A stretch of DNA of 64,000 nt from Flavobacterium johnsoniae UW101 (lineage in GTDB: Bacteria; Bacteroidota; Bacteroidia; Flavobacteriales; Flavobacteriaceae), in assembly GCF_000016645.1 (NCBI RefSeq), contig NC_009441.1, positions 5,394,001 to 5,458,000 on the forward strand, in the 5' to 3' direction. Both the position numbers and the translations under genes were made by a program. The notes beneath the pieces were generated by a model. The model did not search any database. It was not told where the DNA came from and saw nothing but the letters and a program-made list of their open reading frames with translations. Below are positions 18,876 to 28,652 of the stretch, piece by piece; positions within the stretch are counted from its first letter, which is position 1; every line of letters begins with the position of its first letter.

Positions 18876-19128
18876 AGGCAAAAACTTTTCTTCAGATCAA
18901 TTTTTTAATCAGGTTAAGGCTGAATTTGACCAGCTTTATGCAGAAAGTGAATTTAAGCGAAGACAGCTTTCTATCAGTTTTCACGACCGAATTGGCGGTA
19001 CACCGCAAATGGTTAAAACTACTTCTGATTTATTAGAGTATATCAAAAAACATAATGGCGTTACTTTTAAAAGAAAAGATGAAATAGCTAAAATGACGCT
19101 TGAGGATAAAACATCAATTCGTGAATAA
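18847..19128 (+). pseudogene. C-terminal fragment of a polysaccharide deacetylase-like protein
   Basis: The frame reads EGKNFSSDQFFNQVKAEFDQ, then RRQLSISFHDRIGGTPQMVK, then LEYIKKHNGVTFKRKDEIAK. This matches the end of the allantoinase/PuuE-type polysaccharide deacetylase fold, where 'HxRxxGxPxR', 'hDGVWFxRRxDIA' lie close to the C-terminus. The N-terminal metal-binding half is missing. The first codons overlap the end of the TPR fragment, so the two remnants were joined by one deletion. It has no start signal of its own. Confidence 0.6.
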
Positions 19129-19193
19129 ACACACTTTTTTGGTTTGTTATATTCGCAGCAAAACGATTCTTTTACTTCTGCTTACTCAAGATA

Positions 19194-19224
19194 AAACCTG
19201 CAAGTCCTTACGATTTGCAGGTTT
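19194..19224. terminator. Hairpin of the same family as 6668-6701
   Basis: Stem AAACCTGCAA / TTGCAGGTTT, identical arms to the hairpin behind the tRNA fragment at 6.7 kb, but a different loop. It ends the scar region. A T-run follows but is interrupted by AC. Confidence 0.6.
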
Positions 19225-19312
19225 ACTTTTTTATGGCATTTAATAATATGGACTTTACCAATTTACAGAATCAGAAGAATAAATCAGTTAAAAAATCTTT
19301 CATACCATAAAT

Positions 19313-19338
19313 AAAGGCGGCCAATTGGCCGCCTTTTT
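19313..19338. terminator. Bidirectional terminator after SusC/SusD pair 1
   Basis: A 24-bp perfect palindrome (arms AAAGGCGGCCAA / TTGGCCGCCTTT) with T-runs on both sides. It lies about 30 bp beyond the stop of the SusD-like gene on the minus strand. Confidence 0.85.
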
Positions 19339-19365
19339 GGTATTTTAAAAATTAAATAAAGAAAA

Positions 19366-21369
19366 TTAAATTTTACTTTCGTCATCAACAGCATCCTGCC
19401 ATTTATCCCAAACTTTTACTCCTGCATTATATCCGTCATAACCAAAATTCTGGCTTAACTGACCTCTAATGTTAGGCTCGATTGCAAGTCTAAATGGAAT
19501 AGGCCAGTAATTGTTGCGTTTATCCATAGAATAAAACTTTACACCTGGTTTTAAAGAAATACCTCCCGGATATTTGTTATAAAGTGTATAATGAACAATA
19601 CGCTGCCACCAATAACTTCCTCCAGATGCGTCTTTTCCTGCTTGTTTATCCCAAGTGTCTTTGTTATACGTATTTCCCCATTCATCTGGTTTTCCGCTCA
19701 AGGCCAGACAGTGCGAAATACGTTTTAACTCTACATTTCTCCATTCTTCCATATAAAGTTCTCTTCCTCTTTCTGCACAAATATCACCAATAGTTACCGT
19801 AGTATACATTTGTGAAGCTTTTGCTCGTGTTCTTACAGCATTTACGTCCTGAGCTGCACCTGAAACATTGCCTTGATAAAAACGGGCTTCTGCACGTAAC
19901 AAATAAGTTTCGGCTAAACGATAGATATACATATGCGCACTTGCTCCTGCAGTCGCTCCCTGAAAATCATTTGCTGCCGGATTAGCTTCGGCCACAACAT
20001 CGTGATAAAAGATTTTATAATGCGGGAAATCAAACCAGTCACGAATAGAATCCTGCGCTAACAACTTGCCAGATGCATCTTTCATTCTAAAATTTTGACC
20101 AGCCCACGCTGCACTTCCGCCAGCACCCGGAGCATATTTAAGATCTTCCATATTTACCCAGTTACCAACAGTACTGTTATGTCTAAGATCGACCTTATCT
20201 TCAACACCATTTACAACCCACATAGGATGCTGTGAGTAATAAGAACCGCTGATTGTACCAATACCACGCCCTATTGCTCTTTGATAATCATACTTTGCAT
20301 TATAATTGGTTTTATCCGTCAATGGAAAACGAGGCGCAGCTGTTTTTCCGTCAGGAGTAATTAAGTTGGCATCATTCCAGTTTGGACCAAAAATTCTCAT
20401 TGAAGAAAATGCTAAAAATGACTGTGCTCCTCCATTTGGTGCTACCAAAATAGCCTCTGTATTTGCAGAAATCACTTTGTTTTCAGGTCTGTGCAAATCC
20501 CAGATTACATTTCTTGTAATAGGCCATGCCGTTGGGTTTCCTCCCGGATCAAATATTCCTAAAGTATTTTGTACCAAAGAATAACCAGATTGATTAATCA
20601 AAATATTCGCTTGTGCTTCAGCATCGGCAAATCTTCCGGATGCTAAATAACATTTAATCAATAACTGACGGCAGGCACCTTTACTAATCATACCCACATA
20701 ACCTATTTTTGCCTGTTCCGGAACCCATTCTACAGCTTTCTCCATATCAGCCGTAATCATTTCAATGATGGCTTCTTTTTTTGTAGAATAATAACTCTGC
20801 TTTGGAACTTCCAAAATTTTAGTGATCAGCGGAATATCTCCAAATTGATACACTAGATTAAGATATCGGTATGCTCTGTGAAAATAAGCCTGACCGATAT
20901 ATTTATTTTTAACTTCTTCAGATAAACTTGTCACATTACCAATATAGGTTAATACTGTATTAGCATTTTTGATACCTGTATAGGCTTCTGTCCACATAAA
21001 TCCAAGATAAATAGATTCACCGCCTGCATCTCTTCTAAAATCTCCAGTAGGAACAATAGTATTGGCATAATCAGCAATATTACTGCCTGTATCAGTTTTT
21101 CCATACTGTGCCATATCTGAGAAAAGATATTCTGTACCAATAGGCACACTCACACCAGAATAACCAAAGTGAATATAATTATTACGCAGCTGTTTGTCAC
21201 ACAATGCTAAAGTTGCCTGTAATCCGGCTTCTGTAGAAAATGTAGTTCCCGGTTCGTAAAACGAAAGCGGATCTGAGTCAAGAAAATCTTTTGAACAAGA
21301 GCTGGAAAGCACTGCCAATACTGCGAAAGGCAATAGTCTTGTAATTTTATGTTTTATATATTTTTTCAT
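19366..21369 (-). CDS. SusD/RagB-like surface lipoprotein, pair 1
   Basis: A 667-residue nutrient-binding lipoprotein that caps a TonB-dependent SusC channel. Lipoprotein signal: MKKYIKHKITRLLPFAVLAV ending SSSC (Cys at 25), followed by the usual FLDSDPLSFY. The TPR-rich N-terminal half (LTYIGNVTSLSEEVKNKYIG, YFHRAYRYLNLVYQFGDIPL) and the late YLLRAEARFYQGN and ICAERGRELYMEEWR segments are diagnostic of RagB/SusD. It follows the SusC gene by 12 bp. No glycan-degrading enzyme is adjacent, so the ligand (glycan, peptide or other) is not known. Confidence 0.93.
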   Translation of the reverse strand: MKKYIKHKITRLLPFAVLAVLSSSCSKDFLDSDPLSFYEPGTTFSTEAGLQATLALCDKQLRNNYIHFGYSGVSVPIGTEYLFSDMAQYGKTDTGSNIADYANTIVPTGDFRRDAGGESIYLGFMWTEAYTGIKNANTVLTYIGNVTSLSEEVKNKYIGQAYFHRAYRYLNLVYQFGDIPLITKILEVPKQSYYSTKKEAIIEMITADMEKAVEWVPEQAKIGYVGMISKGACRQLLIKCYLASGRFADAEAQANILINQSGYSLVQNTLGIFDPGGNPTAWPITRNVIWDLHRPENKVISANTEAILVAPNGGAQSFLAFSSMRIFGPNWNDANLITPDGKTAAPRFPLTDKTNYNAKYDYQRAIGRGIGTISGSYYSQHPMWVVNGVEDKVDLRHNSTVGNWVNMEDLKYAPGAGGSAAWAGQNFRMKDASGKLLAQDSIRDWFDFPHYKIFYHDVVAEANPAANDFQGATAGASAHMYIYRLAETYLLRAEARFYQGNVSGAAQDVNAVRTRAKASQMYTTVTIGDICAERGRELYMEEWRNVELKRISHCLALSGKPDEWGNTYNKDTWDKQAGKDASGGSYWWQRIVHYTLYNKYPGGISLKPGVKFYSMDKRNNYWPIPFRLAIEPNIRGQLSQNFGYDGYNAGVKVWDKWQDAVDDESKI

Positions 21370-21381
21370 TGTTGGGTAATT

Positions 21382-24300
21382 TTAAAGTTGGAAATTAAAA
21401 CCTAAATTAAACTGTCTTGTAGCCAGTCCGCCTGTTTCTGGATCTCCGTAATATTTCCATTCTTTAGAAGCAGACCATGTTGCAACGTTTTGAACCGAAG
21501 CATAAATTTTTATACTTTTAATATGTACTTTATCTAAAATATCTTTAGGAAGCGTGTAAGCTAACGAAATGTTATCCAGACGAATAAAACTGCGGTCGTA
21601 CAATCTTCCCGGCGCAACCGGAGTTCCAGCAGGTCCTTTAGCATCAAGACGCGCCCATTCATTAGTTGGGTTGTCAAGTGTCCAATACGGGTTTACATAA
21701 GGATTGAAGTTGAATTTATATAAACTCGCATCGTTGAAAGTATTCATATAATTTGAGTTAAGTGACTTTCCTCCCACATTAGAATACATACTGATACCCA
21801 AATCCCAATTTTTATAAATCTTGAAATCATTACGCAGCGACCATTGTACAGGAGAATTTGAGTTTCCTAAAAACTGTTTGTCTTTTTCATTATAAACTGC
21901 TTTTTTATAAGGGTTTCCATCTGCATCTACCGCATCTACATCATCTGCCGTATAGCTGTTGGCAACTTTTGGATCTCCAGGGCGCTGTCCGTATTTTTGA
22001 GCCTCTTTCCATTCATCTTTCTGCCAGATTCCAGTTATTCTATAATCCCAAATTTGAGTAATTGATTTTCCTATAAACCATCCATTTGCAGAATCATTTC
22101 CTTCTTGTCTTCCAATAACATTACCGTTTTCATCTTTAATGTCTACCATATTGCCATACAATGACACAATTTTGTTCTCGTTGTAAGATATTCCAAATGT
22201 AGTACGCCATTCAAAATTTTCTCTTTTCATATTAAGCGTATTAAGACTCAACTCAATACCTTGATTTTGAACTTCTCCAAGATTGGTAGCAATTGATGAA
22301 AATCCTGTAAAACCAGGTAATGACTGACTCATAATCATATCACGTGTAGAGGCTCTGTAAGCATCTACAGTAGCAGTAATACGGTCATTTAAGAAACCTA
22401 AATCAAGACCAATGTTTGTTGATGTTGTTTTTTCCCATTCCAGATTTGGATTTGCCATACGGTCAAGCGCTAAATATTTCAATTCAAGTGCTTTTCCAGA
22501 AGGATCTAAATACCCCATTGTTCCGGTATTTACAAGATTTGCCAAAGAAATGTACGGATCTGCAAGCGTTCTGTTTCCATTTTTACCCCAAGACAAACGC
22601 AATTTACCAGTACTCATAGCATCCCAGTTGAACCATTTTTCATTTTTAAAGTTCCATGCAACTCCAAAAGAAGGGAAAACTGCATAAGGATTTGAAGCTC
22701 CAAATGCCGAATATCCATCACGGCGAATAGTCGCTGTAAGCATATAACGATTATCAAACGAATAGAAAAGTCTTGCCATTAATGCATCTGCCGTTTCATG
22801 TGTATCGTTTGATCTAATTGCACTATTAGCCATTGTTGCCGTATTAACAAGGTGAAATCCCAGAGCATCTGAAGGCTGAATATTATAAGCATCCATTCCA
22901 TCTGACCAAAAACGGCGTTCTTCAGCTTCCTGAACAAAAGTGGCTATAATATGATGTTTTTGAGCAATCGTATAATCCCATGTTAAGTTATTATTCAGAT
23001 TATAATCAAATCTTGTTGAATTGTTTCTGTTTACACCTGTAGTAGCTGCAGGCCAGTTTGGGTTCTGCGTAGATCTGAAATAACGATCATGAAAAAACTG
23101 ATAACGAGGAGCAATGTTAAAAGTGTAAGTAATACCTAAAGGCAGACTTACTTTAGCATTGAAAATGGTATTTAATGTTGTATATCCTGTCTCTTTTTCA
23201 ATAAATTGACGCTCGTAGTAATAGTTATAATTTTGTCCTGAGACATTTTTTCCCATCGGCTGTCTTTCATAGTTGCCATTTGCATCTATAAAAGTTCCAA
23301 ACGGGCTGGTTCTCATCATATTATTATCTCCGGGGTTTGTTCCTAAAGAAGGAGTTATATCTCCATCTGATCGATCCTGAAAATTAACGTTTAATCCAAG
23401 GTCTAGCCAGTCCGTAACTTTAGCATCAACTTTCATGTTAGAACGAGCTGATTTATAATCATTTCCAACAATCGCTCCTTCTGAAGTTAAATAACCAAAG
23501 GACATATAATAATTTACTCGGTCACCTGCACCGGAAATACTCAAATTATTATCATGATTAATTCCTGTTCTAAAAGAACTGTTACTCCAGTCGTGTGTTT
23601 TATCAGCCAGGAAATTTGCCATCAGCGAAGGATCAAAATTTAGTCCTAAACGGGCTCCCCAAACTTCTTTACTGCTTTTCCCGACTGTTTGAGCTGTTGG
23701 CTGATAAGCCAGCCATTGTGCTTCGGTAATGCCCCATTTTGATAAATCATTTGGATTTGAAAAATACCCCGGTCTGCCATTTGCAACTGTTCCTGTTATA
23801 AAGGCTTCGTATTGCCCTGTTGCAGTATTAACACCATACGTTTGGGCAGTTTCCCAGTCTTCACGATATTTTAAGTAGCCTTCTGGAGAATACACTTTAC
23901 GATAGGCGCTTTTATTGCTGATCGTTGTGTTAGTAGTAAAACTAACCATAGGTTTACCTGTTTTACCTTTTTTAGTTGAAATAAGAATAACCCCAGCTGC
24001 TGCTCTCGATCCGTATACAGATGCTGCCGAAGCATCTTTTAAAATATCAAGCTGTGCAATATCGTCAGGATTAATTTCTGAAAGTTCACCATAAAACTGC
24101 ATACCGTCTAAAATAATAAGCGGGTCATTATGAGGTCCGTATTTATCATCCTTATTATTACTGGCAGTATATACAGAAGTCTGACCACGAATTTGTATTC
24201 TCCCGCCTCCTTTTGCAGAAGGATCATACCCTACTCTTACTCCAGGAGTACCTCTTAAGATATCCTGAACCGTCTGCGGATTTTGGTTTACTAATTTATC

Positions 24301-24771
24301 AGGTGAAACCTGAACAATTGCTCCCGTTAAATCCTTTTTCTTCATTTTACCATAACCTACTACAACTACCTCATCTAATGAAGTTGTTGCTTTTTGCATT
24401 TTTACAGTAATTGAAGTTTTACCTTTTAGGCTGACTTCGGCAGTCGTATAACCTAAAAAAGATATTAGTAATACAGAATTAGGATTCTCTACTTTTAAAG
24501 AAAACTTTCCGTCAAAATCTGTTAAAGCAGCATTTTTACTTCCTTTTTCTAAAACAGTAACTCCCGGCAATGGCATACCATTTTCGTCATTTACCTGTCC
24601 TTTAATTTCTGTTTGAAGTACATTTGAAGATACAGTTGTACTTGTAGAACTAATGGCGTATCCAGAAACCTGAAATAAAGAAAACAATAGCGATAATATC
24701 ATCATTTTCTTTTTCAAATTAAATTCAGATACACAATTAGAATCTTTTTTAATCCTAAAGTGATTTTTCAT
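21382..24771 (-). CDS. SusC/RagA-like TonB-dependent outer-membrane channel, pair 1
   Basis: A 1129-residue outer-membrane importer. A long N-terminal leader (signal core MMILSLLFSLFQVSGYA) precedes a carboxypeptidase-regulatory-like domain (EIKGQVNDENGMPLPGVTVL), a TonB box region (LDEVVVVGYGKMKKKDLTGA), the plug (DILRGTPGVRVGYDPSAKGG, IQIRGQTSV, DILKDASAASVYGSRAAAGV) and a 22-stranded barrel ending in aromatic NLGFNFQL. Transcribed with the SusD partner. An inverted repeat about 125-165 bp upstream (24894-24901 / 24929-24936) may be an operator. Confidence 0.95.
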   Translation of the reverse strand: MKNHFRIKKDSNCVSEFNLKKKMMILSLLFSLFQVSGYAISSTSTTVSSNVLQTEIKGQVNDENGMPLPGVTVLEKGSKNAALTDFDGKFSLKVENPNSVLLISFLGYTTAEVSLKGKTSITVKMQKATTSLDEVVVVGYGKMKKKDLTGAIVQVSPDKLVNQNPQTVQDILRGTPGVRVGYDPSAKGGGRIQIRGQTSVYTASNNKDDKYGPHNDPLIILDGMQFYGELSEINPDDIAQLDILKDASAASVYGSRAAAGVILISTKKGKTGKPMVSFTTNTTISNKSAYRKVYSPEGYLKYREDWETAQTYGVNTATGQYEAFITGTVANGRPGYFSNPNDLSKWGITEAQWLAYQPTAQTVGKSSKEVWGARLGLNFDPSLMANFLADKTHDWSNSSFRTGINHDNNLSISGAGDRVNYYMSFGYLTSEGAIVGNDYKSARSNMKVDAKVTDWLDLGLNVNFQDRSDGDITPSLGTNPGDNNMMRTSPFGTFIDANGNYERQPMGKNVSGQNYNYYYERQFIEKETGYTTLNTIFNAKVSLPLGITYTFNIAPRYQFFHDRYFRSTQNPNWPAATTGVNRNNSTRFDYNLNNNLTWDYTIAQKHHIIATFVQEAEERRFWSDGMDAYNIQPSDALGFHLVNTATMANSAIRSNDTHETADALMARLFYSFDNRYMLTATIRRDGYSAFGASNPYAVFPSFGVAWNFKNEKWFNWDAMSTGKLRLSWGKNGNRTLADPYISLANLVNTGTMGYLDPSGKALELKYLALDRMANPNLEWEKTTSTNIGLDLGFLNDRITATVDAYRASTRDMIMSQSLPGFTGFSSIATNLGEVQNQGIELSLNTLNMKRENFEWRTTFGISYNENKIVSLYGNMVDIKDENGNVIGRQEGNDSANGWFIGKSITQIWDYRITGIWQKDEWKEAQKYGQRPGDPKVANSYTADDVDAVDADGNPYKKAVYNEKDKQFLGNSNSPVQWSLRNDFKIYKNWDLGISMYSNVGGKSLNSNYMNTFNDASLYKFNFNPYVNPYWTLDNPTNEWARLDAKGPAGTPVAPGRLYDRSFIRLDNISLAYTLPKDILDKVHIKSIKIYASVQNVATWSASKEWKYYGDPETGGLATRQFNLGFNFQL

Positions 24772-25270
24772 TTTTGGTTTGAAATTTTGGTTATTGATAG
24801 TTAGTTTTGGAAATCATTATTGCGCTGGCTGTCACATTATGATTTCACCGCAAATTTGATTTAAAGCAGGGATATTAAAATACGTTTTTGGGTATACTAA
24901 AGTCTTAAAAATACATTAAACGCAGTATTTTAGTATTAAAAAAACATATTAACCAAAAAAGACGGTAAATAATAGATATTTGATTAAACCGAATGAATTA
25001 CTAACGCTCTTCTTTAAAATTGAACTAAAAAAACCCGCTTCTTATTTTCTGCCAAACTCCTCTTTCAAAATCTTAAGAAAATTGTCGGGTTTCATAACAA
25101 AAAAATGGTGCTTTACAACATTTTTTTTAACCAGCGAAACGAAAAATAGTAGTTTTAAGCTATAGAAATCTAAAGAAGTTATGCCCGCTTTGATTAAGTC
25201 GGCAGCAAGATGCTTATCTCTCGAACTTCATTCCTCTTTATTATTTTATTAACCCCTAAATAAAAAAACT
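24772..25270. other. 500-bp intergenic region before SusC pair 1
   Basis: Contains an inverted repeat ATACTAAA (24894-24901) / TTTAGTAT (24929-24936), a CAAATTTG word (24851-24858) at a place suited to a minus-strand -7 element, and the arms AAACCCG (25031-25037) / CGGGTTT (25085-25091), about 47 bp apart. Only small unsupported frames run through it. It should hold divergent promoters for the SusC gene and the PI-PLC-like gene. Confidence 0.4.
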
Positions 25271-26098
25271 ATGGAACTAAAAGATCGTCTTTATAATCAA
25301 ATTCAAATTAAGGCTTCACATAACAGTTATGTTGATGCATTGCCGGCTCTGCCTACTCAATTATTGTTTGATCCAAATGATCCTGCAAAAGATGGATGCT
25401 TGGGACTCGAACTCGACATTTGGAGGCATTCCTCAAAATATGTTCCGTATAGCTCTATACAGGAAGGATATTTTACTGTAAGTCATTCAAATGGACGTCA
25501 AACCAAATTGAAATATTTTCTTGACATTCTAAAAACCTGGCACGAAGCCAATAAATTACATTACCCGGTTTTTGTTACTATAGACATAAAAAGTAAATTC
25601 GGAGGATATGCCAGATTTCATGAAGAAATCGATACGTATTTGCAGCAGTATTTTGGAGATGATAAAATCTTTATGCCAAATGCTATGATGCCAGATAGAA
25701 AAGCAGGATTATATGATAATGCCAGAGTTTACGGCTGGCATAAAATTGGTGATATGTTAGGCAAATTTATTTTTTGCCTGAGCGGAAACAAGGGATGGAA
25801 AAAAAGATACTCTAATACTGATATTTTAGACCGACGCTGTTTTAGTGATATAGATATTGATGATGAAAAGGATATTAATAATATTGTTGTTTATAATATG
25901 TCAAAATCAAAAGGTTTAAAGTATTCTTACAGAGGACCTTCAACCCGCATTACGCGTGTGTACGATGTTGACAAAGAGAAAGACTGGAATGATATTTTAA
26001 GATTCAATCATTCAGTAATAGCAACAAATAAAGTCAATGATACTAAATGGGCAAAGGTTAATAACACCTCTCCTATAAATGTTAAAACAGGAGTTTAA
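25271..26098 (+). CDS. Ca2+-dependent PI-PLC-like phosphodiesterase
   Basis: A 275-residue TIM-barrel protein with the active-site layout of the bacterial Ca2+-dependent phosphoinositide phospholipase C group: IKASHNSY (His17, Asn18), GLELDIW (Glu47, Asp49), TVSHSNG (His72), then FVTIDIKS. The first His is general acid/base and Asn, Glu and Asp bind calcium in that family. No signal peptide is visible, although many family members are secreted, so it may act inside the cell or leave by another route. It is divergent from SusC pair 1 and alone in its unit, closed by a strong terminator. The lipid substrate is unknown. Confidence 0.72.
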   Translation: MELKDRLYNQIQIKASHNSYVDALPALPTQLLFDPNDPAKDGCLGLELDIWRHSSKYVPYSSIQEGYFTVSHSNGRQTKLKYFLDILKTWHEANKLHYPVFVTIDIKSKFGGYARFHEEIDTYLQQYFGDDKIFMPNAMMPDRKAGLYDNARVYGWHKIGDMLGKFIFCLSGNKGWKKRYSNTDILDRRCFSDIDIDDEKDINNIVVYNMSKSKGLKYSYRGPSTRITRVYDVDKEKDWNDILRFNHSVIATNKVNDTKWAKVNNTSPINVKTGV

Positions 26099-26104
26099 CT
26101 AAAT

Positions 26105-26138
26105 AAAAAACATGCTTAATTTTTTAAGCATGTTTTTT
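26105..26138. terminator. Bidirectional terminator
   Basis: 15-bp arms with core CATGCTTAA / TTAAGCATG, a 4-nt loop, and A/T runs on both sides, placed between the convergent PI-PLC-like gene and the barrel receptor gene. Confidence 0.85.
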
Positions 26139-26152
26139 ATAAACCTGAAAGA

Positions 26153-28528
26153 TTAATTGCGATTCGCGTTATTTGCTTGTCTAATTCCTTTTGGATCTGT
26201 TAAGTTAAAACGATACACAAAACTAAGTCTGTAGCGTGCCGCATTAGGTATGCTATTCACATTTAGATAATAATTGTCACCAATTGTAGTGCTTTTGTTT
26301 TGACGCAGATCAAATGCATTTGTAACATCAAATACAATAGTCGCTTTATCTTTCAATAAAACTTTACTTAACCCAAAATCAAGCGATTGCAGGGGATCAT
26401 TTTTGGTTTGTGCATTTTGCTGCGCTCCGCGAAAATTGTAACGTCCCTGAAAACTAAATTTTGCAGGCAGTTTAATCTGTGTGTTTAAACGTCCGGTAAA
26501 AGTCTTTCCTTCATAATTAAGGTCTTCATCCTGATAACTTCCTTTTTGTTTAAAATGATAAAAATTCATTTCCATATTTACCTGAAGCCATTTTGCAGGA
26601 TTATATAAGGTTGAAAGTTCAATACCGCTTCGTATTTCATGTTGAATATTAATGGGTGTTGTATAAAAAATATTGTTTTCACGATAGGTAAAATCTTGTA
26701 TATAACCGCTTTCCCACTGGTAATAAACAGACGGATTTAAAGTAAATTTTTTCCATGTTTTAAGAAAAGCCAGCTCAAAAACATCTGTATAAGATGGATT
26801 AAGATCTGGATTTCCAACATATTGTGCATTTAAATCTGTTACTTCATTAAAAGGATATAAAGCATATAAAGGCGGACGATTGATGCGCTTACTGTAATTT
26901 AACTGTAAAGTTGATGCATCAAACTTATAGCTCAAATTAACGCTAGGAAATAGTCTATTATAATTTTTATCATCACTATATGTGTTTTTACTATCTGTAA
27001 TCGAAATTTTGGTAAACTCTGTTCGCAGTCCAAACATATAGCTGAATCGTTTAATTTTACTGCTGTATTGTGCATATCCGCTGGCAATTGTTTCTGTATA
27101 CTTTAAGTCGTTATCAATATTTTGATAGATTTTCCAAATATCATCTTCTTGCTGTTCTGCCAAAAATTGACTGGAAACTTTACGTATCTCCGTTTTAACA
27201 CCAACTTCAAATGTCGAAATTGTATCTATCGGCTGTACAAAATCACTCTGAACGAGCAGATCTTTACTATTTCCTACTGAATTAGTCCGAATACCGGGAT
27301 AAGCCAATGTTTCTGGATACAAACGCTGTGTCGAAAGATTCCAGTTTTTATCGCTGTTCCACCAATCATACTGAACATCAATTGTCCATTTTTTTGCCGG
27401 ACGTTTAAAAGTCTGGGTATAATTAAATTCTAATTGGTTGTAATCTCTTTTTTCTAATGATTTTCCTTCTCTTGCTAAAACGCTGTCTTTTACATTTTCG
27501 GCCTGACTGTAATTGTATAATAAATGAGTTTTATCATCATCTTCTGTAGCATTTTTTAAAAACGCAGCTGTAATAGTTCGATGTTCATCTATATAATAAT
27601 CGGCTCCAAAATACATTAATTTTCCATCGTCATGACGATCCTCGTTTTGCACTCGGTTTAAATAATTTGATTTACCATTATCTGTAGTAGTCTGGTTTGT
27701 GGTATATAAACCAACATAGTCCGAAGAACGTATCCCAAAATTTGAAAAAATATTGATTTTATCTGATTTAAAATTGATGCTTGGATTTAAACGGCTGTCA
27801 TTTGGAGATCCGGCCACTAATCGAACCTGACCGCTAAAACCGCTTTTTTTGTTTCGCTTTAAAATAATATTAATAATCCCTGCCGAACCGGAAGCATCAT
27901 ATCGAGATGAAGGATTGGTTATTACCTCAATACGTTCAATTTGATCGGCTGCAATTTGGTCAAGGGCATTATTTTGTGTTAAACCAGATTGTCTTCCGTT
28001 AATTAACACCAGAACACTGCTGTTGCCACGAAGACTTACACCGCCAGTCGGACTAACAGTTACAGAGGGAACGCTATTTAAAACATCATGTGCAGAACCA
28101 TTCTGCGAAAGCACATCTTTACCAACTTCAAAAACTTTTTTATCAAGTTTTAAGCTCACACTCGATTTTTGTCCCGTAATTTCAACGGCATTTAATTGTA
28201 CTGCATCGGTATGTAAATCAATTGTGCCTAATTCAATTTTTGGCCTGCCCGAAATGATTTCAAATGTTCGGCTGTAATTTTGATATCCAATGTAACTAAA
28301 AGTGATTGTCATTTTGCCATTTGGCAGTTTTTCAAAAACAAAATCACCTTTATCATCCGTTACACCAACTGCCAATGTTTTTAATGTGCTGTCTTGTATT
28401 GACACTGTTGCATAAGGAATTGCTTCTTTATTTGCATTATCCTGAACTTTACCCGAAACAACTGTTTGCTGTGAAAGGCCAAGCATAGGAATTAATAAAA
28501 TTAAAATACTGGTTATTACTGTTTTCAT
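26153..28528 (-). CDS. TonB-dependent-receptor-like outer-membrane barrel protein
   Basis: A 791-residue outer-membrane protein with signal peptide MKTVITSILILLIPMLGLSQ, a carboxypeptidase-regulatory-like domain (VSGKVQDNANKEAIPYATVS), a plug domain (VLNSVPSVTVSPTGGVSLRG, QIERIEVITNPSSRYDASGS, GIINIILKR) and a barrel of the OMP_b-brl_3 family. It lacks the SusC-type length and has no SusD partner. The gene is divergent from a histidine kinase/LytTR pair whose likely role is to control it. Its ligand is unknown. Confidence 0.88.
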   Translation of the reverse strand: MKTVITSILILLIPMLGLSQQTVVSGKVQDNANKEAIPYATVSIQDSTLKTLAVGVTDDKGDFVFEKLPNGKMTITFSYIGYQNYSRTFEIISGRPKIELGTIDLHTDAVQLNAVEITGQKSSVSLKLDKKVFEVGKDVLSQNGSAHDVLNSVPSVTVSPTGGVSLRGNSSVLVLINGRQSGLTQNNALDQIAADQIERIEVITNPSSRYDASGSAGIINIILKRNKKSGFSGQVRLVAGSPNDSRLNPSINFKSDKINIFSNFGIRSSDYVGLYTTNQTTTDNGKSNYLNRVQNEDRHDDGKLMYFGADYYIDEHRTITAAFLKNATEDDDKTHLLYNYSQAENVKDSVLAREGKSLEKRDYNQLEFNYTQTFKRPAKKWTIDVQYDWWNSDKNWNLSTQRLYPETLAYPGIRTNSVGNSKDLLVQSDFVQPIDTISTFEVGVKTEIRKVSSQFLAEQQEDDIWKIYQNIDNDLKYTETIASGYAQYSSKIKRFSYMFGLRTEFTKISITDSKNTYSDDKNYNRLFPSVNLSYKFDASTLQLNYSKRINRPPLYALYPFNEVTDLNAQYVGNPDLNPSYTDVFELAFLKTWKKFTLNPSVYYQWESGYIQDFTYRENNIFYTTPINIQHEIRSGIELSTLYNPAKWLQVNMEMNFYHFKQKGSYQDEDLNYEGKTFTGRLNTQIKLPAKFSFQGRYNFRGAQQNAQTKNDPLQSLDFGLSKVLLKDKATIVFDVTNAFDLRQNKSTTIGDNYYLNVNSIPNAARYRLSFVYRFNLTDPKGIRQANNANRN

Positions 28529-28652
28529 GTTTATTGGTTTTATGATACAAGATTACTTTATAAAACAAACCAGTGTTCTTTAAAACATTCAAACGGCTCT
28601 AAGAGCTTTTGAAATGCACTTCGCAATTCGATATTTATTTTATCTTTATCTT

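Noticed and set aside
18847..19128. Treating the 93-codon frame as a normal gene
   Set aside because: It has only the C-terminal end of a deacetylase fold, starts inside another remnant and lacks its own signals.
24980..25165. Small frames on both strands in the SusC/PI-PLC gap (including MKPDNFLKILKEEFGRK on the minus strand)
   Set aside because: No homology, no promoter, strong overlap of the two frames; the composition is low-complexity AT-rich DNA.
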